64,000 bases of DNA from Thermaerobacter sp. FW80 (GTDB lineage: Bacteria > Bacillota > Sulfobacillia > Thermaerobacterales > Thermaerobacteraceae): contig NZ_CP037895.1 of assembly GCF_004634385.1 (NCBI RefSeq), forward strand, positions 2,269,245 to 2,333,244, written 5' to 3'. Position numbers and translations under genes: made by a program. Each line of letters opens with the position of its first letter. Position 1 is the stretch's first letter. The notes under the pieces are model-generated. The model had not been told where the DNA came from. It searched no databases and saw only the letters and a program-made list of their open reading frames with translations. Of the stretch, positions 36,323 through 44,460 are shown piece after piece.

Positions 36323-36730
36323 CCCCGCAGGTACGGCCGCGGTCTCGGCTGCTGCAGCCGGCCCTCTTGCGATCGGGGTCGCGAACGACGTCTGCCCCGC
36401 ACCGCAGGTACGGCCGCTGCCTCGGCTGCAACGCGAGTCGTGGGCGCAGGCGATCGCCGAAGCCGCCCCGCGCCGCAGGTACGGCCGCTGCCTCGGCTGC
36501 AACCCCGCGACGGCTCCTGCCGTGCGGGCACCCCGCGAAGGGCCCCGCCTCGATTGCACCCGTCGAGCCGGCGGCGCCTCCACGGCAGCCCGGGACGGAT
36601 TCGCCCCGGCTGCCCTCGCGGGGCGACCCTCGCCTCGACAGCAGCCCGGGAACGGCCCCGCTCCGGCCCAGGCCCCAGGAGGGCCCCGCTGTGCTTGCAG
36701 TCCCGAGACGTCTCGCGGCGCGACCCGAGC
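36323..36730. repeat. Degenerate repeat array upstream of the glycosyltransferase gene
   Basis: Two identical 31-bp copies begin at 36402 and 36473 (core CGCAGGTACGGCCGCTGCCT), and a decayed copy begins near 36325. Further on (about 36535-36720) shorter, related units with the pattern CGCCTCGA..GCA.CCCG..ACG recur every 35-55 bases. Nothing here looks coding. The 36235-37090 stretch holds no gene that I can support; the glycosyltransferase promoter probably lies within it (a TATGCT at 36775-36780 is a candidate -10). Confidence 0.6.
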
Positions 36731-36896
36731 GCCGGGGAAGCGACCCCCGCCGGCTTCGGGCCACGGCCACGACCAGCATAGCACAGGTCCTGGGCCCGAC
36801 GGCCGCAGGGAACCCGAGGCACCCCGCGCCGGAGGAACCGGCCGACGCCAGCGCGAGGGCTCGGTCCTGCCGTGGACGGATTCCGCACGACACGAC

Positions 36897-36936
36897 GAGG
36901 GGAGCACCCTGGATGCCGGACCCGGGTGCTCCCCTC
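36897..36936 (-). terminator. Hairpin downstream of the orphan gene
   Basis: 13-bp perfect stem (36897-36909 with 36924-36936, 14-nt loop) lying 155 bases beyond the stop of the gene at 37091. No T-run. Confidence 0.4.
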
Positions 36937-37090
36937 GCATCGATCCCCGCCGACGGCGTCCCGGCGGGCGCAGGTGGCGCGTTGCGGCCTGCCCCGCGCC
37001 CAGGGGGCGCGGCCGCCGCAACCTCGGCGGCCGCCGCGGCGATGCCACCCCACGGGGCGGCCTCGGGCGGCCGCACCGCGTGACGGTGGA

Positions 37091-37495
37091 TCAGGCCGTG
37101 GCCTTCTCCACGCGCCGCCGGCGCGGCGTGATGGCGACCCTCTCCACGGAGAGGTAGCACTTGGCGCGGTTGTTCCACTCCATGACGTACCGGCCCTGGC
37201 CGAACCCCTTCTCCGCCAGCAAGGCCAGCAGTCGCTTGTTATGGGTGCGACCCGTCTTGGGATTGATGTACCACGCGTCGGGATCGTCGGGGCTGGCCTT
37301 CACCAGGGCCAGCTTGCGCCCCTGCACGCCGAACAGCACGTAGACTCCCGGCTTCTTCCCGTTCTCCGACATCAGCTCCTGCCGGAGCGCAGCGGATAGG
37401 CTCACGGCGTTGGGGAGGATGTTCACGGCCAGTGCACCGGACGAACGCGCTTCGCGAACCACTCGCTTGCGAATCCACTCGATCGCCACCGTCAT
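37091..37495 (-). CDS. Hypothetical protein, orphan
   Basis: 134 residues, no family recognised. The composition is balanced, with hydrophobic and aromatic residues (YVLFGVQGRKLALVK, AWYINPKTGRTHNKRLLALL, GRYVMEWNNRAKCYLSVERV), unlike the shadow frames around it, so it is likely real. ATG at 37495 follows GAGAGGAG and is preceded by a TATAAT box. No signal peptide or membrane helix. A mixed alpha/beta fold is plausible and a DNA- or RNA-binding role is possible given the basic C-terminus (ITPRRRRVEKATA), but that is speculation. The gene sits immediately next to the IS element. Confidence 0.7.
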   Translation of the reverse strand: MTVAIEWIRKRVVREARSSGALAVNILPNAVSLSAALRQELMSENGKKPGVYVLFGVQGRKLALVKASPDDPDAWYINPKTGRTHNKRLLALLAEKGFGQGRYVMEWNNRAKCYLSVERVAITPRRRRVEKATA

Positions 37496-37524
37496 CACGC
37501 TCCTCTCGGATATTCACCGTGTAT

Positions 37525-37555
37525 ATTATACGTCCATTTCATCGAGAACGGTCAA
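37525..37555 (-). promoter_or_regulatory. Promoter of the orphan gene, -35 supplied by the IS end
   Basis: A consensus -10 TATAAT (37525-37530) lies 30 bases before the ATG. TTGACC (37550-37555) lies 19 bases upstream, inside the terminal inverted repeat of the IS256-family element. The spacer is 2 bases longer than ideal. Without the IS, the adjacent sequence offers TTGTTC at 15-base spacing instead. Confidence 0.55.
37541..37549. repeat. Target site duplication, left copy
   Basis: ATCGAGAAC is repeated at 38976-38984 immediately outside the IS terminal repeats. Nine bases fits the 8-9 bp duplications made by IS256-family transposases. Confidence 0.85.
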
Positions 37556-38975
37556 GTCCCGAACTGTCTGTAAAAGCGGTCTGGGTCATGCCACGGTGGC
37601 AGCGGGTGAAACCTCTTTCTGCGCCGCTCTTTGCCGTTGCCGCTCCTCGATGTAGCGCTCCAGCTGCTTTCGTTCGTGCTCGCTGAACTGCACCCGCCGC
37701 CAGCGCTCACTCGCCCGCCACAGCACGGCGAAGACTAGCTTCAGGCACTCCCGCTCGCTCCGAAACCGCGGGATCACCTTGGCGCGCCGCCGCTCCTCCT
37801 CGAAGCTGCGCTCCACCAGGTTGGTGGTCCGGACATGCTTGCGGTGGGCGGCGGGTAGCCGCAGGTGCGCCAGGCTCGCTTCCAGGTCCTCCTGCAGGCT
37901 CCGCATGGCCGAGGGATACTCCCGCCCGAACCGCTCCACCACCTCGGCCACCAGCCGCCGGCCCTGCTCGATATCCGGTGCGTCCCGGATCGCCTCCAGG
38001 TAGGGCTTGAGCACGGGCCGCGCCTCCTCCGGCACCTTGTCCAGCACGTTCCGCATCTTGTGCACCCAGCAGCGGATGCGCTCCGCCTCCGGCCACATGG
38101 CTTCCACCGCCTGGATCAGCCCCGGCGCCCCGTCCGTCGTCACCGTCAGCGGCGTCTTCAGCCCCCGGCGCACCAGATCCCGGAAGTGCTCCAGCCAGTC
38201 CTCGTAGCGCTCCTTGTTGCCCAGGCTCAGGTGCACCAGCACCTTGCTGCCGTCGCTCAAGATGGCCCAGGTGACCAGGATGCCCTCACGGCAGCCCGCC
38301 TGCCGGCGCAGCGACTCGTAGATGGCGTCGGCGAACAGGTACACCACGTCGAGGCCTGACAGGTCCCGCTGGGCAAAGGCCTCGAACTCCTCGTGGAGCG
38401 CCTCGGTGATCCGGCTCACGGTGGACCGGCTCAAAAGCGGCGCTTCGCTGCCCGCCAGCTCCGCCAGCGCATCCTCGATGTCCCGGGTAGAGAGGCCCCG
38501 GGCGTACATCTCCACCACCAGGCGCTCCAGCACGTCCGTCCGCCGCTTGAGGGCCCTCCACAGCGTGGGCTGGCACAGTCCCTCCATGCCCCGCACCTGG
38601 GGGACGTCGATCTCGAGCCGCCCCTCGGCGCAACGCAGCGTCCGCGGCTTGTAGCCGTTGCGGGCGCCTTCCTGGCCAGGCTCGCGCCGCTCGTAGCGTC
38701 CGCGCCCCAAAAGCTCCGTGACCTCTGCCTCCAGCAGCTCCTGGATGAGCTTGCGGGCGCCCAGGCGGACGAGGGCATGGGTCAGGTCCTCGACCTCAGT
38801 ACCCTCCCGGGCCTGCGCGGCCAGCTGCCGGGCCAGCTCCGCCAACTGCTGGCTGGGTGGTATCCTGGACATAGGTCTGGGTCCTCCTCGGTGTGCCCCA
38901 GCTGGGGCGAGTTTTCCGACGCCACCGATGGTAGCCCAGACCGCTTCGCGTTTACAGACAGTTTAGGACGTCACC
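37550..38975 (-). mobile_element. Complete IS256-family insertion sequence, 1426 bp
   Basis: The ends are imperfect inverted repeats of about 25-35 bp: read outward-in, both begin GGT.A.GTCC..AACTGTCTGTAAA and share AGCGGTCTGGG a little further in. One transposase gene fills the element. The 9-bp duplication ATCGAGAAC flanks it exactly. The intact frame, intact ends and intact duplication suggest recent insertion. Confidence 0.9.
37586..38872 (-). CDS. IS256-family (mutator-type) transposase
   Basis: 428 residues, full length. DDE residues: Asp in YLFADAIYESL, Asp in TVTTDGAPGLIQAV, and Glu in LVERSFEEERRRAKVIPRF, with the conserved CWVHKMRNVLDKVP between the second Asp and the Glu. The N-terminal part has GARNGYKPRTL typical of the family. 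ATG is preceded by AGGAGG. Cut-and-copy transposition with 8-9 bp target duplication is known for the family. Confidence 0.95.
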   Translation of the reverse strand: MSRIPPSQQLAELARQLAAQAREGTEVEDLTHALVRLGARKLIQELLEAEVTELLGRGRYERREPGQEGARNGYKPRTLRCAEGRLEIDVPQVRGMEGLCQPTLWRALKRRTDVLERLVVEMYARGLSTRDIEDALAELAGSEAPLLSRSTVSRITEALHEEFEAFAQRDLSGLDVVYLFADAIYESLRRQAGCREGILVTWAILSDGSKVLVHLSLGNKERYEDWLEHFRDLVRRGLKTPLTVTTDGAPGLIQAVEAMWPEAERIRCWVHKMRNVLDKVPEEARPVLKPYLEAIRDAPDIEQGRRLVAEVVERFGREYPSAMRSLQEDLEASLAHLRLPAAHRKHVRTTNLVERSFEEERRRAKVIPRFRSERECLKLVFAVLWRASERWRRVQFSEHERKQLERYIEERQRQRAAQKEVSPAATVA

Positions 38976-38984
38976 ATCGAGAAC
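38976..38984. repeat. Target site duplication, right copy
   Basis: Second copy of ATCGAGAAC, abutting the right terminal inverted repeat. Confidence 0.85.
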
Positions 38985-39179
38985 AAGAGTCCCCTCGTAT
39001 CTTTCTTGGCCATCGCGGATGCACTTCCCGCTGCCCATGGCTTGTCAACGCCTCCGGCTGGCTGTATGCACGCGCCGTTGCCTACGCCCTGCCACCGAAG
39101 TCGCATGGATGGCCCGGGGACGATCGCCATGCCCTCGCCGGGACGTCGACGGATCGCGGGAAGCTCCGGGACCAGGGCG

Positions 39180-39338
39180 ATGCCCACGGATACCCATGAA
39201 GAATGGCCCCAATGGATGCTCGGATGGGTACAGCGCGGCGATCCGCGGGTCCTGGCCCGCGCACAACGCGGAGAAGACGCCGGAGCAGTCGGCGGGATGA
39301 AGCTGCGCCCCGACGTGACGTGCGACAGCCTGGGATGA
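39180..39338 (+). CDS. Possible small protein, 52 residues
   Basis: ATG at 39180 to TGA at 39338. The translation (MPTDTHEEWPQWMLGWVQRG at the start) has balanced composition and three tryptophans, unlike typical shadow frames. The upstream GGGACCAGGG is a weak ribosome binding site. No family is recognised; it may be a remnant of a longer gene. Confidence 0.25.
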   Translation: MPTDTHEEWPQWMLGWVQRGDPRVLARAQRGEDAGAVGGMKLRPDVTCDSLG

Positions 39339-39522
39339 CCCACTGGACCCGCGGCAGCCGGCGGCGACCGCATGATGACGAAAATGGTAAAGGCCGATGC
39401 ATCGTGAGGTGAATCTGCAAAGCCGACAGGGGTGATCAGGGAAACCCGTTGAATGAAGGGCACGTCCTTGCGATGGACGATCCTGTGTAGAACCATGTCG
39501 ACGCCCATCATGCGAAGCATGC

Positions 39523-39617
39523 TTCCATCATTCATCCTAAGGGCATGTTTCCATCGTGCATCCTAACCAAGTGCGTGGTTCCATCGTGAGTCCTAAGGCG
39601 GTCATTCAATCTAAGGT
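39523..39617. repeat. Short imperfect direct repeats
   Basis: TTCCATC.T..ATCCTAA-type units begin at 39523, 39549 and 39579, with a shortened unit (TTCAATCTAAGG) at 39606. Spacing is 26-30 bases. The A/T content is high for this genome. No hairpin or gene accounts for them. Confidence 0.6.
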
Positions 39618-39825
39618 CATCGACCGATGGGCTTCATTCCGAAGCGCAGGGGACGACCCACCACGGGTGGGTAAGCCGGTGGATGAAGCCGGTGCACGGG
39701 CGGATCTCCCCGTGTCCGTACCGCCAGCGGGCCGCAACGCGAACGCGGTGAGAGTGTCGGATCGGATGCGGGCGAGGTGCGAAGGAAATGCGAAGGGGGA
39801 GGCGAGCGGTGGTCGACGCGAAGGA

Positions 39826-40371
39826 TCACCGGGCGTCCGCCGTCGGCTGGAGCGCCACGCTGGCGTCGGCGGCCACGCGGACCGAAACCGGGGATGGGCC
39901 CGGGATCCAGCCGAGCCTCACCGGCACCCGGACGCGGACGGCCACCGTCGGTTCGGTGAGGCGGCGCCCCGACCACGGATGGCGACGGGGCGCGGAGGCC
40001 GACGCGTTGATCACCACCACGTCGATCGTGCTCTGGGTGGCCATGGCCTCGCCGAAGGCGCGCCGCAGCCCGTCCTCAAGCCATCGTCGAGCGGTGGCTT
40101 CGGCTGCCGCGGTGCGCAGCAAGGGCTCGCCCCGGGCAAAGGCCTGTTCGTCGATCTCCTGGACCGCGGCCAGGCTCGCCATGTCCGCCACGGCCTGGGC
40201 CTGGGCCCGCACGAGGATCAGCCGACTCCCGTCGAGGACCAGTCCCACTGCGGCGATCATCACCGGTAGCAACAGCAGGAAGGTCGCGGCGACCGCACCC
40301 CGCTGCAACCGCTGCTCCTCTGCCACCGCCCCGCCGCGGGCAGCACTCCGCCGACTCCCGTGTTCCTCCAC
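39826..40371 (-). CDS. TadG/TadE-like pilus assembly protein
   Basis: 181 residues. The N-terminal RGAVAATFLLLLPVMIAAVGLVLDGSRLILVRAQAQ region (40218-40311) is a pilin-like hydrophobic helix resembling the Flp pilus-assembly TadG-like domain, followed by a beta-rich extracytoplasmic part. GTG at 40371 follows GGGAG at 11 bases. Last gene of the pilus operon. Minor pseudopilin or surface-exposed assembly factor is the likely role. Confidence 0.75.
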   Translation of the reverse strand: MEEHGSRRSAARGGAVAEEQRLQRGAVAATFLLLLPVMIAAVGLVLDGSRLILVRAQAQAVADMASLAAVQEIDEQAFARGEPLLRTAAAEATARRWLEDGLRRAFGEAMATQSTIDVVVINASASAPRRHPWSGRRLTEPTVAVRVRVPVRLGWIPGPSPVSVRVAADASVALQPTADAR

Positions 40372-40604
40372 CGCTCAACCCGCTCCCTTCGCCAATCCGC
40401 TCCCTTCGCGCGGTCGCAGGACCTCCGCCGGGGTCCAAGGTGTCCGTTCTCGACCCCTGCTGGGGCACGGGAGCGGAGGCGGCGCACCGGAAGGAGGGCG
40501 CGCGGCGGCGACGGGCCGGGGCGCGGGTGGTGCCTCGACGTCGCCCCGCCCCGGTCACCGCCGCGGGCGCCCTCGTCCCGCCCCTCGTCCCTGTGACCCG
40601 CCCG

Positions 40605-41018
40605 TCACGCGTCCGGTGGGCGCAGCCGTTCGTTGCGCCCGTGCATCTCGATCTGCAGATGGATCCCGTCGCGCAGGAACGGCCGCACCACCGGCGTCAC
40701 CGGTCGTACCACCGTTCCCAGTCGCACGCTCAGGACGCTTCCGTAGGCCGGTCGCCGGGGTTCGATGCGCACGTCCACCGTCGCCGGGTCGAGGCCACCG
40801 GCCTGCAACTGGCGCGCGATCACCTGCCGGACCTCCGCGGTGTCGCCGCCCTCCACGACGGCGCGCCGCACGCCTTCCCGCGCGGCCTGGACGAGGACGA
40901 TCTGGCGGTTCAGGATCACCGCCAGGTCGAAGAACCCGAACACCAGGAGCGCCAGCAGGCCCGCGACCAGGGCGAACTCCGCCGCCACCGCCCCACGCTG
41001 GGCACGAGGTCGGCTCAG
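40605..41018 (-). CDS. TadE-like pilus assembly protein
   Basis: 137 residues. The segment QRGAVAAEFALVAGLLALLVFG with the following FFDLAVILNRQIVLVQAAREGVR is the TadE domain signature: a prepilin-like cleavage region, a hydrophobic helix and an Arg-rich boundary. CTG at 41018 overlaps the flp stop and is 7 bases after GAGGAGG; the next conventional start, GTG, would begin inside the signature without a ribosome binding site. Confidence 0.82.
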   Translation of the reverse strand: MSRPRAQRGAVAAEFALVAGLLALLVFGFFDLAVILNRQIVLVQAAREGVRRAVVEGGDTAEVRQVIARQLQAGGLDPATVDVRIEPRRPAYGSVLSVRLGTVVRPVTPVVRPFLRDGIHLQIEMHGRNERLRPPDA

Positions 41019-41242
41019 TTGCCCGCCTCCTCGAGGGCCGAGGAGATCTCGCTCAGCCGCGTGCGAATGACGTCGCCGAGGTCCGTCAAGGCCGTGATCA
41101 ACACGATGACCACGAGGGCGAGTAGAAGCGCGTACTCTGCGGAGGCCGCCCCCCGCTGCTCCGCCAGCGGTGCCAGCCAGCGGCGCAGCCGGGGTGCGCG
41201 GCCCACACCCGCGGCCACCATGCGCAGTACCGTCCATACCAC
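41015..41242 (-). CDS. flp: Flp-type IVb pilin
   Basis: 75 residues. The sequence EQRGAASAEYALLLALVVIVL is the Flp pilin core: cleavage after the Gly, then the hydrophobic helix with the conserved Glu at +5, followed by LTDLGDVIRTRLSEISSAL. GTG at 41242 follows AAGGAGG with 8-base spacing. This is the only major pilin candidate in the locus. It would be processed by a TadV/FppA peptidase, which is not in this window. Confidence 0.88.
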   Translation of the reverse strand: MVWTVLRMVAAGVGRAPRLRRWLAPLAEQRGAASAEYALLLALVVIVLITALTDLGDVIRTRLSEISSALEEAGN

Positions 41243-41500
41243 CGCTTCCGCCTCCTTGCCAGTCGGTGGGTCCGGGCCTCGGTCCGCGGTCGAACCGCCT
41301 CCCGCGGGCGTCTCCGAGGCACACCCAACGTCAGCCAACCCGCCGGTTTCCGGCCTCGCGACGGGCGTTCCTGGGATCTCACCCCCTTCCCCGGCGCTGG
41401 CGGTCCGGGCGGCCCCCACGGACGGCACCGGGTTCGGTCCGAGTCCATCGGCTGGGCTCCGGGCGACACCGGCCGGCCCCGCATGACCGCCCATGGCCGC

Positions 41501-42406
41501 TCAGCGGTAGAGGCGCAGGAACTGCAGCACGTTGGGCAGCAGGACGACGATCAGGACCGGCGGCAAGAGCAGCCCCATGGTGACGACCGTCAGCCAGAAG
41601 GGCAGTCCGTCGGCCTGGCGCTGGAGCCGGCGAGCCGCCAAGGCTCGCATCAGGCGGATCTGGTCGTCCAGGGTCTGGGCGAGCGGCAAGCCCCGGGCCT
41701 CTGCCTCGACCAACGTCCGCAAGGCGACGGTCACCGCGGGGTCAGGGTACAGCCGTGCCAGCTCCTGGAGTGGCCGGCGCAGCGGCTCGCCGGCCCGCAC
41801 GCGGGCGAAGGCCTCGCGGGCGTCGTCCACCAGGGGACCGTGGCCGACCTCGTTGGCCACCTCGACGGCCTGTCGCAGGTTCAGGCCCCCGCGAGCGGCC
41901 AGGGCGACGTCTTCCAACCAACCGGGCAACCCCGCGCGAACCCGCGCCGCTCGTCGCCGGCCGGCCGCCTCGAGGCACGCCAGGAAGACGCGCCGACCAG
42001 CCAGGAATCCCACCCCGGGCAGCAGCCACCACCCGGCATGGCGAAACCCGGTCGTCGCCGCCACGACCACGGCCAGGCAGGCCCCACTCGCGCCTCCCGT
42101 CCATGCGGCGACGCCCAGCGCGCGGCAAATCCACCCCAGGCCGTCGTCTCCGACGATCCGGTGCCAGCCGGCGCGCCGCACGAGCAGCACGAGGTCGACA
42201 TCCGCAGGCGGACGGGCGGGCCACGGCCACCGCTCGATCCACGAGGCCCAGGCCGGTCGGGCCGGACGGGGGAGGCCACGGCCATCGATGCGGGTTCGCA
42301 GCCACCGCACCCCGGCGGGCAGCACGCCCGGTCCCCGGTGAACCGCCCACCCCGCCGCCGCCCCGGCCGACATGGCGACCAACACGGCCACGAGCCATCC
42401 CGTCAC
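41501..42406 (-). CDS. tadC: TadC-like inner membrane platform protein (T2SF domain)
   Basis: 301 residues. Two early membrane helices (about 3-20 and 92-125) precede the GspF domain with WLEDVALAARGGLNLRQAVEVA and the C-terminal helix (LTVVTMGLLLPPVLIVVLLP). GTG at 42406 overlaps the tadB stop (GTGA) and follows GGGGAGG. Partner of TadB under the TadA ATPase. Confidence 0.88.
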   Translation of the reverse strand: MTGWLVAVLVAMSAGAAAGWAVHRGPGVLPAGVRWLRTRIDGRGLPRPARPAWASWIERWPWPARPPADVDLVLLVRRAGWHRIVGDDGLGWICRALGVAAWTGGASGACLAVVVAATTGFRHAGWWLLPGVGFLAGRRVFLACLEAAGRRRAARVRAGLPGWLEDVALAARGGLNLRQAVEVANEVGHGPLVDDAREAFARVRAGEPLRRPLQELARLYPDPAVTVALRTLVEAEARGLPLAQTLDDQIRLMRALAARRLQRQADGLPFWLTVVTMGLLLPPVLIVVLLPNVLQFLRLYR

Positions 42407-42930
42407 GGGGACCCCTCCCCGTCGCCGGTCAACGAGCCGGCCAACCGGCGCAAGAGGTGGATGCCCGTGAGCCACGAGGCGACGGCGTAGGTCAACCCCC
42501 AGCGTCCGATTGGGTCGTCCCACAGGGGTCGCAGGAAGGCTGGATCCAGCGCCAGCGCGTACGCCGTGACCACCACCGGCAGGCCGGCCAGGAGCCGTGC
42601 CGAAAGGCGGGCTTCCGCCGTCCGCGCCGCCACGTCCGCCCAAGACAGCCGCTGCTCCCGCAAGCCCTGGATGACGGCCAGGATCGGACCGGTGGCGTCG
42701 CCGCCCGTCCGTCGGTGGGCCGCGGCCACCGCCTGACAGCGCCGGAGGGCGCGGAGACCGCTGCGGGCGTACCACATGCCCAGGGCTTCCTCCAAGGGGA
42801 GGCCGGCTCCCAGGGCGGCGACGAACGCACCCTTCGCCGGTTCGAGCACCGGCGCCGGCACCTCCCGGGCGGCCTCGAGCCAGGCCTGGCGCAGGGGTCG
42901 CCCTGCCTGGAGCTGGGCGATCACGGTCAC
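42403..42930 (-). CDS. tadB: TadB-like platform protein, main part
   Basis: 175 residues carrying most of the T2SF domain (VIAQLQAGRPLRQAWLEAAR, AAHRRTGGDATGPILAVIQGL) and the C-terminal membrane helices. GTG at 42930 overlaps the stop of the upstream piece by GTGA. The domain looks cut: TadB proteins carry N-terminal membrane segments and a linker that here lie in the piece at 42927-43214. One added base near 42935-42943 would join both into a protein of about 270 residues. Confidence 0.78.
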   Translation of the reverse strand: MTVIAQLQAGRPLRQAWLEAAREVPAPVLEPAKGAFVAALGAGLPLEEALGMWYARSGLRALRRCQAVAAAHRRTGGDATGPILAVIQGLREQRLSWADVAARTAEARLSARLLAGLPVVVTAYALALDPAFLRPLWDDPIGRWGLTYAVASWLTGIHLLRRLAGSLTGDGEGSP

Positions 42931-43214
42931 CGGACCCCTTCCAGGGCATCCGCCATCGCGTCCACCGCCTTCGCCGTGGCCGGCCGGTGCGGCCCGCTCG
43001 GTGCGTGCGATAGCGCGATCCCCAGCCGGTACCACGGCCCCCCGAGGCGTCCACCTAGCCCGGGACGTCGCCGGTACCCGGTGCCGCGCTGGACGCCACC
43101 TGGCCGCCGCCACGGCGGAGGGTCCGGCAAGGCCGAGGCGGCCACGCCGACGGCCACCGTCACGGCCAGGGCGAAGGCCGTCGCCGCCTCAACGGATGTC
43201 GGCAGTCCAGGCAT
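42927..43214 (-). CDS. Probable N-terminal part of TadB in a different frame
   Basis: 95 residues. One N-terminal membrane helix ([21 protein letters not shown]) and an Arg/Gly-rich linker end in AVDAMADALEGVR, which matches the start of T2SF domains and leads directly into the next frame. Either this is a separate small gene coupled by GTGA overlap, or tadB is frameshifted here. The position immediately after tadA supports its belonging to tadB. Confidence 0.6.
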   Translation of the reverse strand: MPGLPTSVEAATAFALAVTVAVGVAASALPDPPPWRRPGGVQRGTGYRRRPGLGGRLGGPWYRLGIALSHAPSGPHRPATAKAVDAMADALEGVR

Positions 43215-44460
43215 CGGCACGTCCCTCGCCTTCCGTCGCGAGCCGTCCCGTCGACGCCGCACGCGTCGGGTCCCGGCGCCACCGTTCGGCCTCGGGGTGG
43301 GGCTGGAGCGGGACCGGCTCCACCCGGCCCCCCGGCCGCACTGCCGCGATCTCGGTCACCACCCGGCGGCCGCTTCGAACCCGTTCCTGGTGGACCACCA
43401 GGTGGATGGCCCGGCTGACCTGCTCCCGCACCAGCGAGGGCGCCCAGTTCTCCCCGGCCAGCAACACCAGCTGCTCGAGGCGGCGCAGGGCGTCCAGGGT
43501 GCCGTTGGCGTGGATGGTACACACCGATCCCAGGTGACCGGTGTTCAGCGCCTGCAGGAGGTCGGCGGCCTCCTCGCCCCGGACCTCGCCCACCACCAGG
43601 CGGTCCGGACGCATGCGGAGGGCGTTGCGCAGCAAGGTGCGAAGGGGCACGGCGCCCTGACCGTCCACCCCGGCCGGCCGGGCCTCGAGGCGCACCACGT
43701 GGCGATCGGGACCGAGGTCGATCTCCGCCGCCTCCTCCAGGGTGATCACCCGCTCCCACGGATGGGTGGCGGCCCGGAGAAGGGCGATCAACGTGGTCGT
43801 CTTCCCGGAGCTGGTCGCCCCGGAGATCAGCACGTTCCGCCGGGAGCGGACGGCGGCCGCCAGGAACTCCGCCGCGTCGGCGGTGAGCGTCCCCAGCCGC
43901 ACCAGGTCGTCCAGGGACGGGCGACGACGGTGGAAGCGGCGAACCGTCAGCACCGGCCCGTCGACGGCCAAGGGGGGTACGATGGCGTGGATGCGATCCC
44001 CCGATGGCAAGCGGGCGTCGACGAAGGGGTGGGCGGGGTCGACCCGCCGTCCCAAGGGTGCGACGATGCGGTTGATCGTCTCGATCAGGTGGTCCGCGTC
44101 GCGGAAGCGGGCAGGGTAGGGCTGGATACGGCCCTCCCGCTCGACGAACACGCGTTCGGGACCGTTGACCATGATCTCGGTGACGGCGTCGTCACCCAGC
44201 AGGGCATCGATGGGTCCAAGCCCGACCATCTCGGCGCAGATCGCCTGGACGAGACCCGGGGCGGGCACCGTTCCCGCCGCCACGCCCGGACGGGCGAGGA
44301 CCTGGGTCACGAACGCCTCCAGCCGTTGGCGCAATTCCGGTCCCGGCGGTTGGCGGAGCAGCTGGGGGCGTTCCCGCAGCAGCCGCTCGCGCACCGCCTC
44401 GACGAGCTCCAGGAAGCGCCGGTCGTTCCACGGCCCCGGAGGGGCGATCTCAGCCCGCAT
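43189..44460 (-). CDS. tadA: TadA/CpaF secretion ATPase
   Basis: 423 residues. Walker [14 protein letters not shown], Asp box [11 protein letters not shown], Walker B-like [19 protein letters not shown] and His box [14 protein letters not shown] are intact; the N-terminal [15 protein letters not shown] and [15 protein letters not shown] segments are typical of CpaF. ATG at 44460 follows GGGGGG. It overlaps the end of tadZ. Drives assembly of the Flp pilus. Confidence 0.94.
   Translation of the reverse strand: MRAEIAPPGPWNDRRFLELVEAVRERLLRERPQLLRQPPGPELRQRLEAFVTQVLARPGVAAGTVPAPGLVQAICAEMVGLGPIDALLGDDAVTEIMVNGPERVFVEREGRIQPYPARFRDADHLIETINRIVAPLGRRVDPAHPFVDARLPSGDRIHAIVPPLAVDGPVLTVRRFHRRRPSLDDLVRLGTLTADAAEFLAAAVRSRRNVLISGATSSGKTTTLIALLRAATHPWERVITLEEAAEIDLGPDRHVVRLEARPAGVDGQGAVPLRTLLRNALRMRPDRLVVGEVRGEEAADLLQALNTGHLGSVCTIHANGTLDALRRLEQLVLLAGENWAPSLVREQVSRAIHLVVHQERVRSGRRVVTEIAAVRPGGRVEPVPLQPHPEAERWRRDPTRAASTGRLATEGEGRADAWTADIR

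Larger units (their letters stand above)
38985..39825. other. 840-bp gene-poor stretch beside the IS element
   Basis: GC content is visibly lower than the surroundings. No known protein is found on either strand. It holds one possible short gene (39180-39338) and an imperfect repeat (39523-39617). It could be decayed or acquired DNA. Confidence 0.5.

Noticed and set aside
36323-36510. CRISPR-like spacing of 31-bp repeats
   Set aside because: Only two identical units plus one decayed copy, no cas genes, and related decayed units follow with irregular spacing.
38963-39535. 190-residue minus-strand frame beside the IS element
   Set aside because: No family resemblance, no ribosome binding site, and it crosses the IS terminal repeat.
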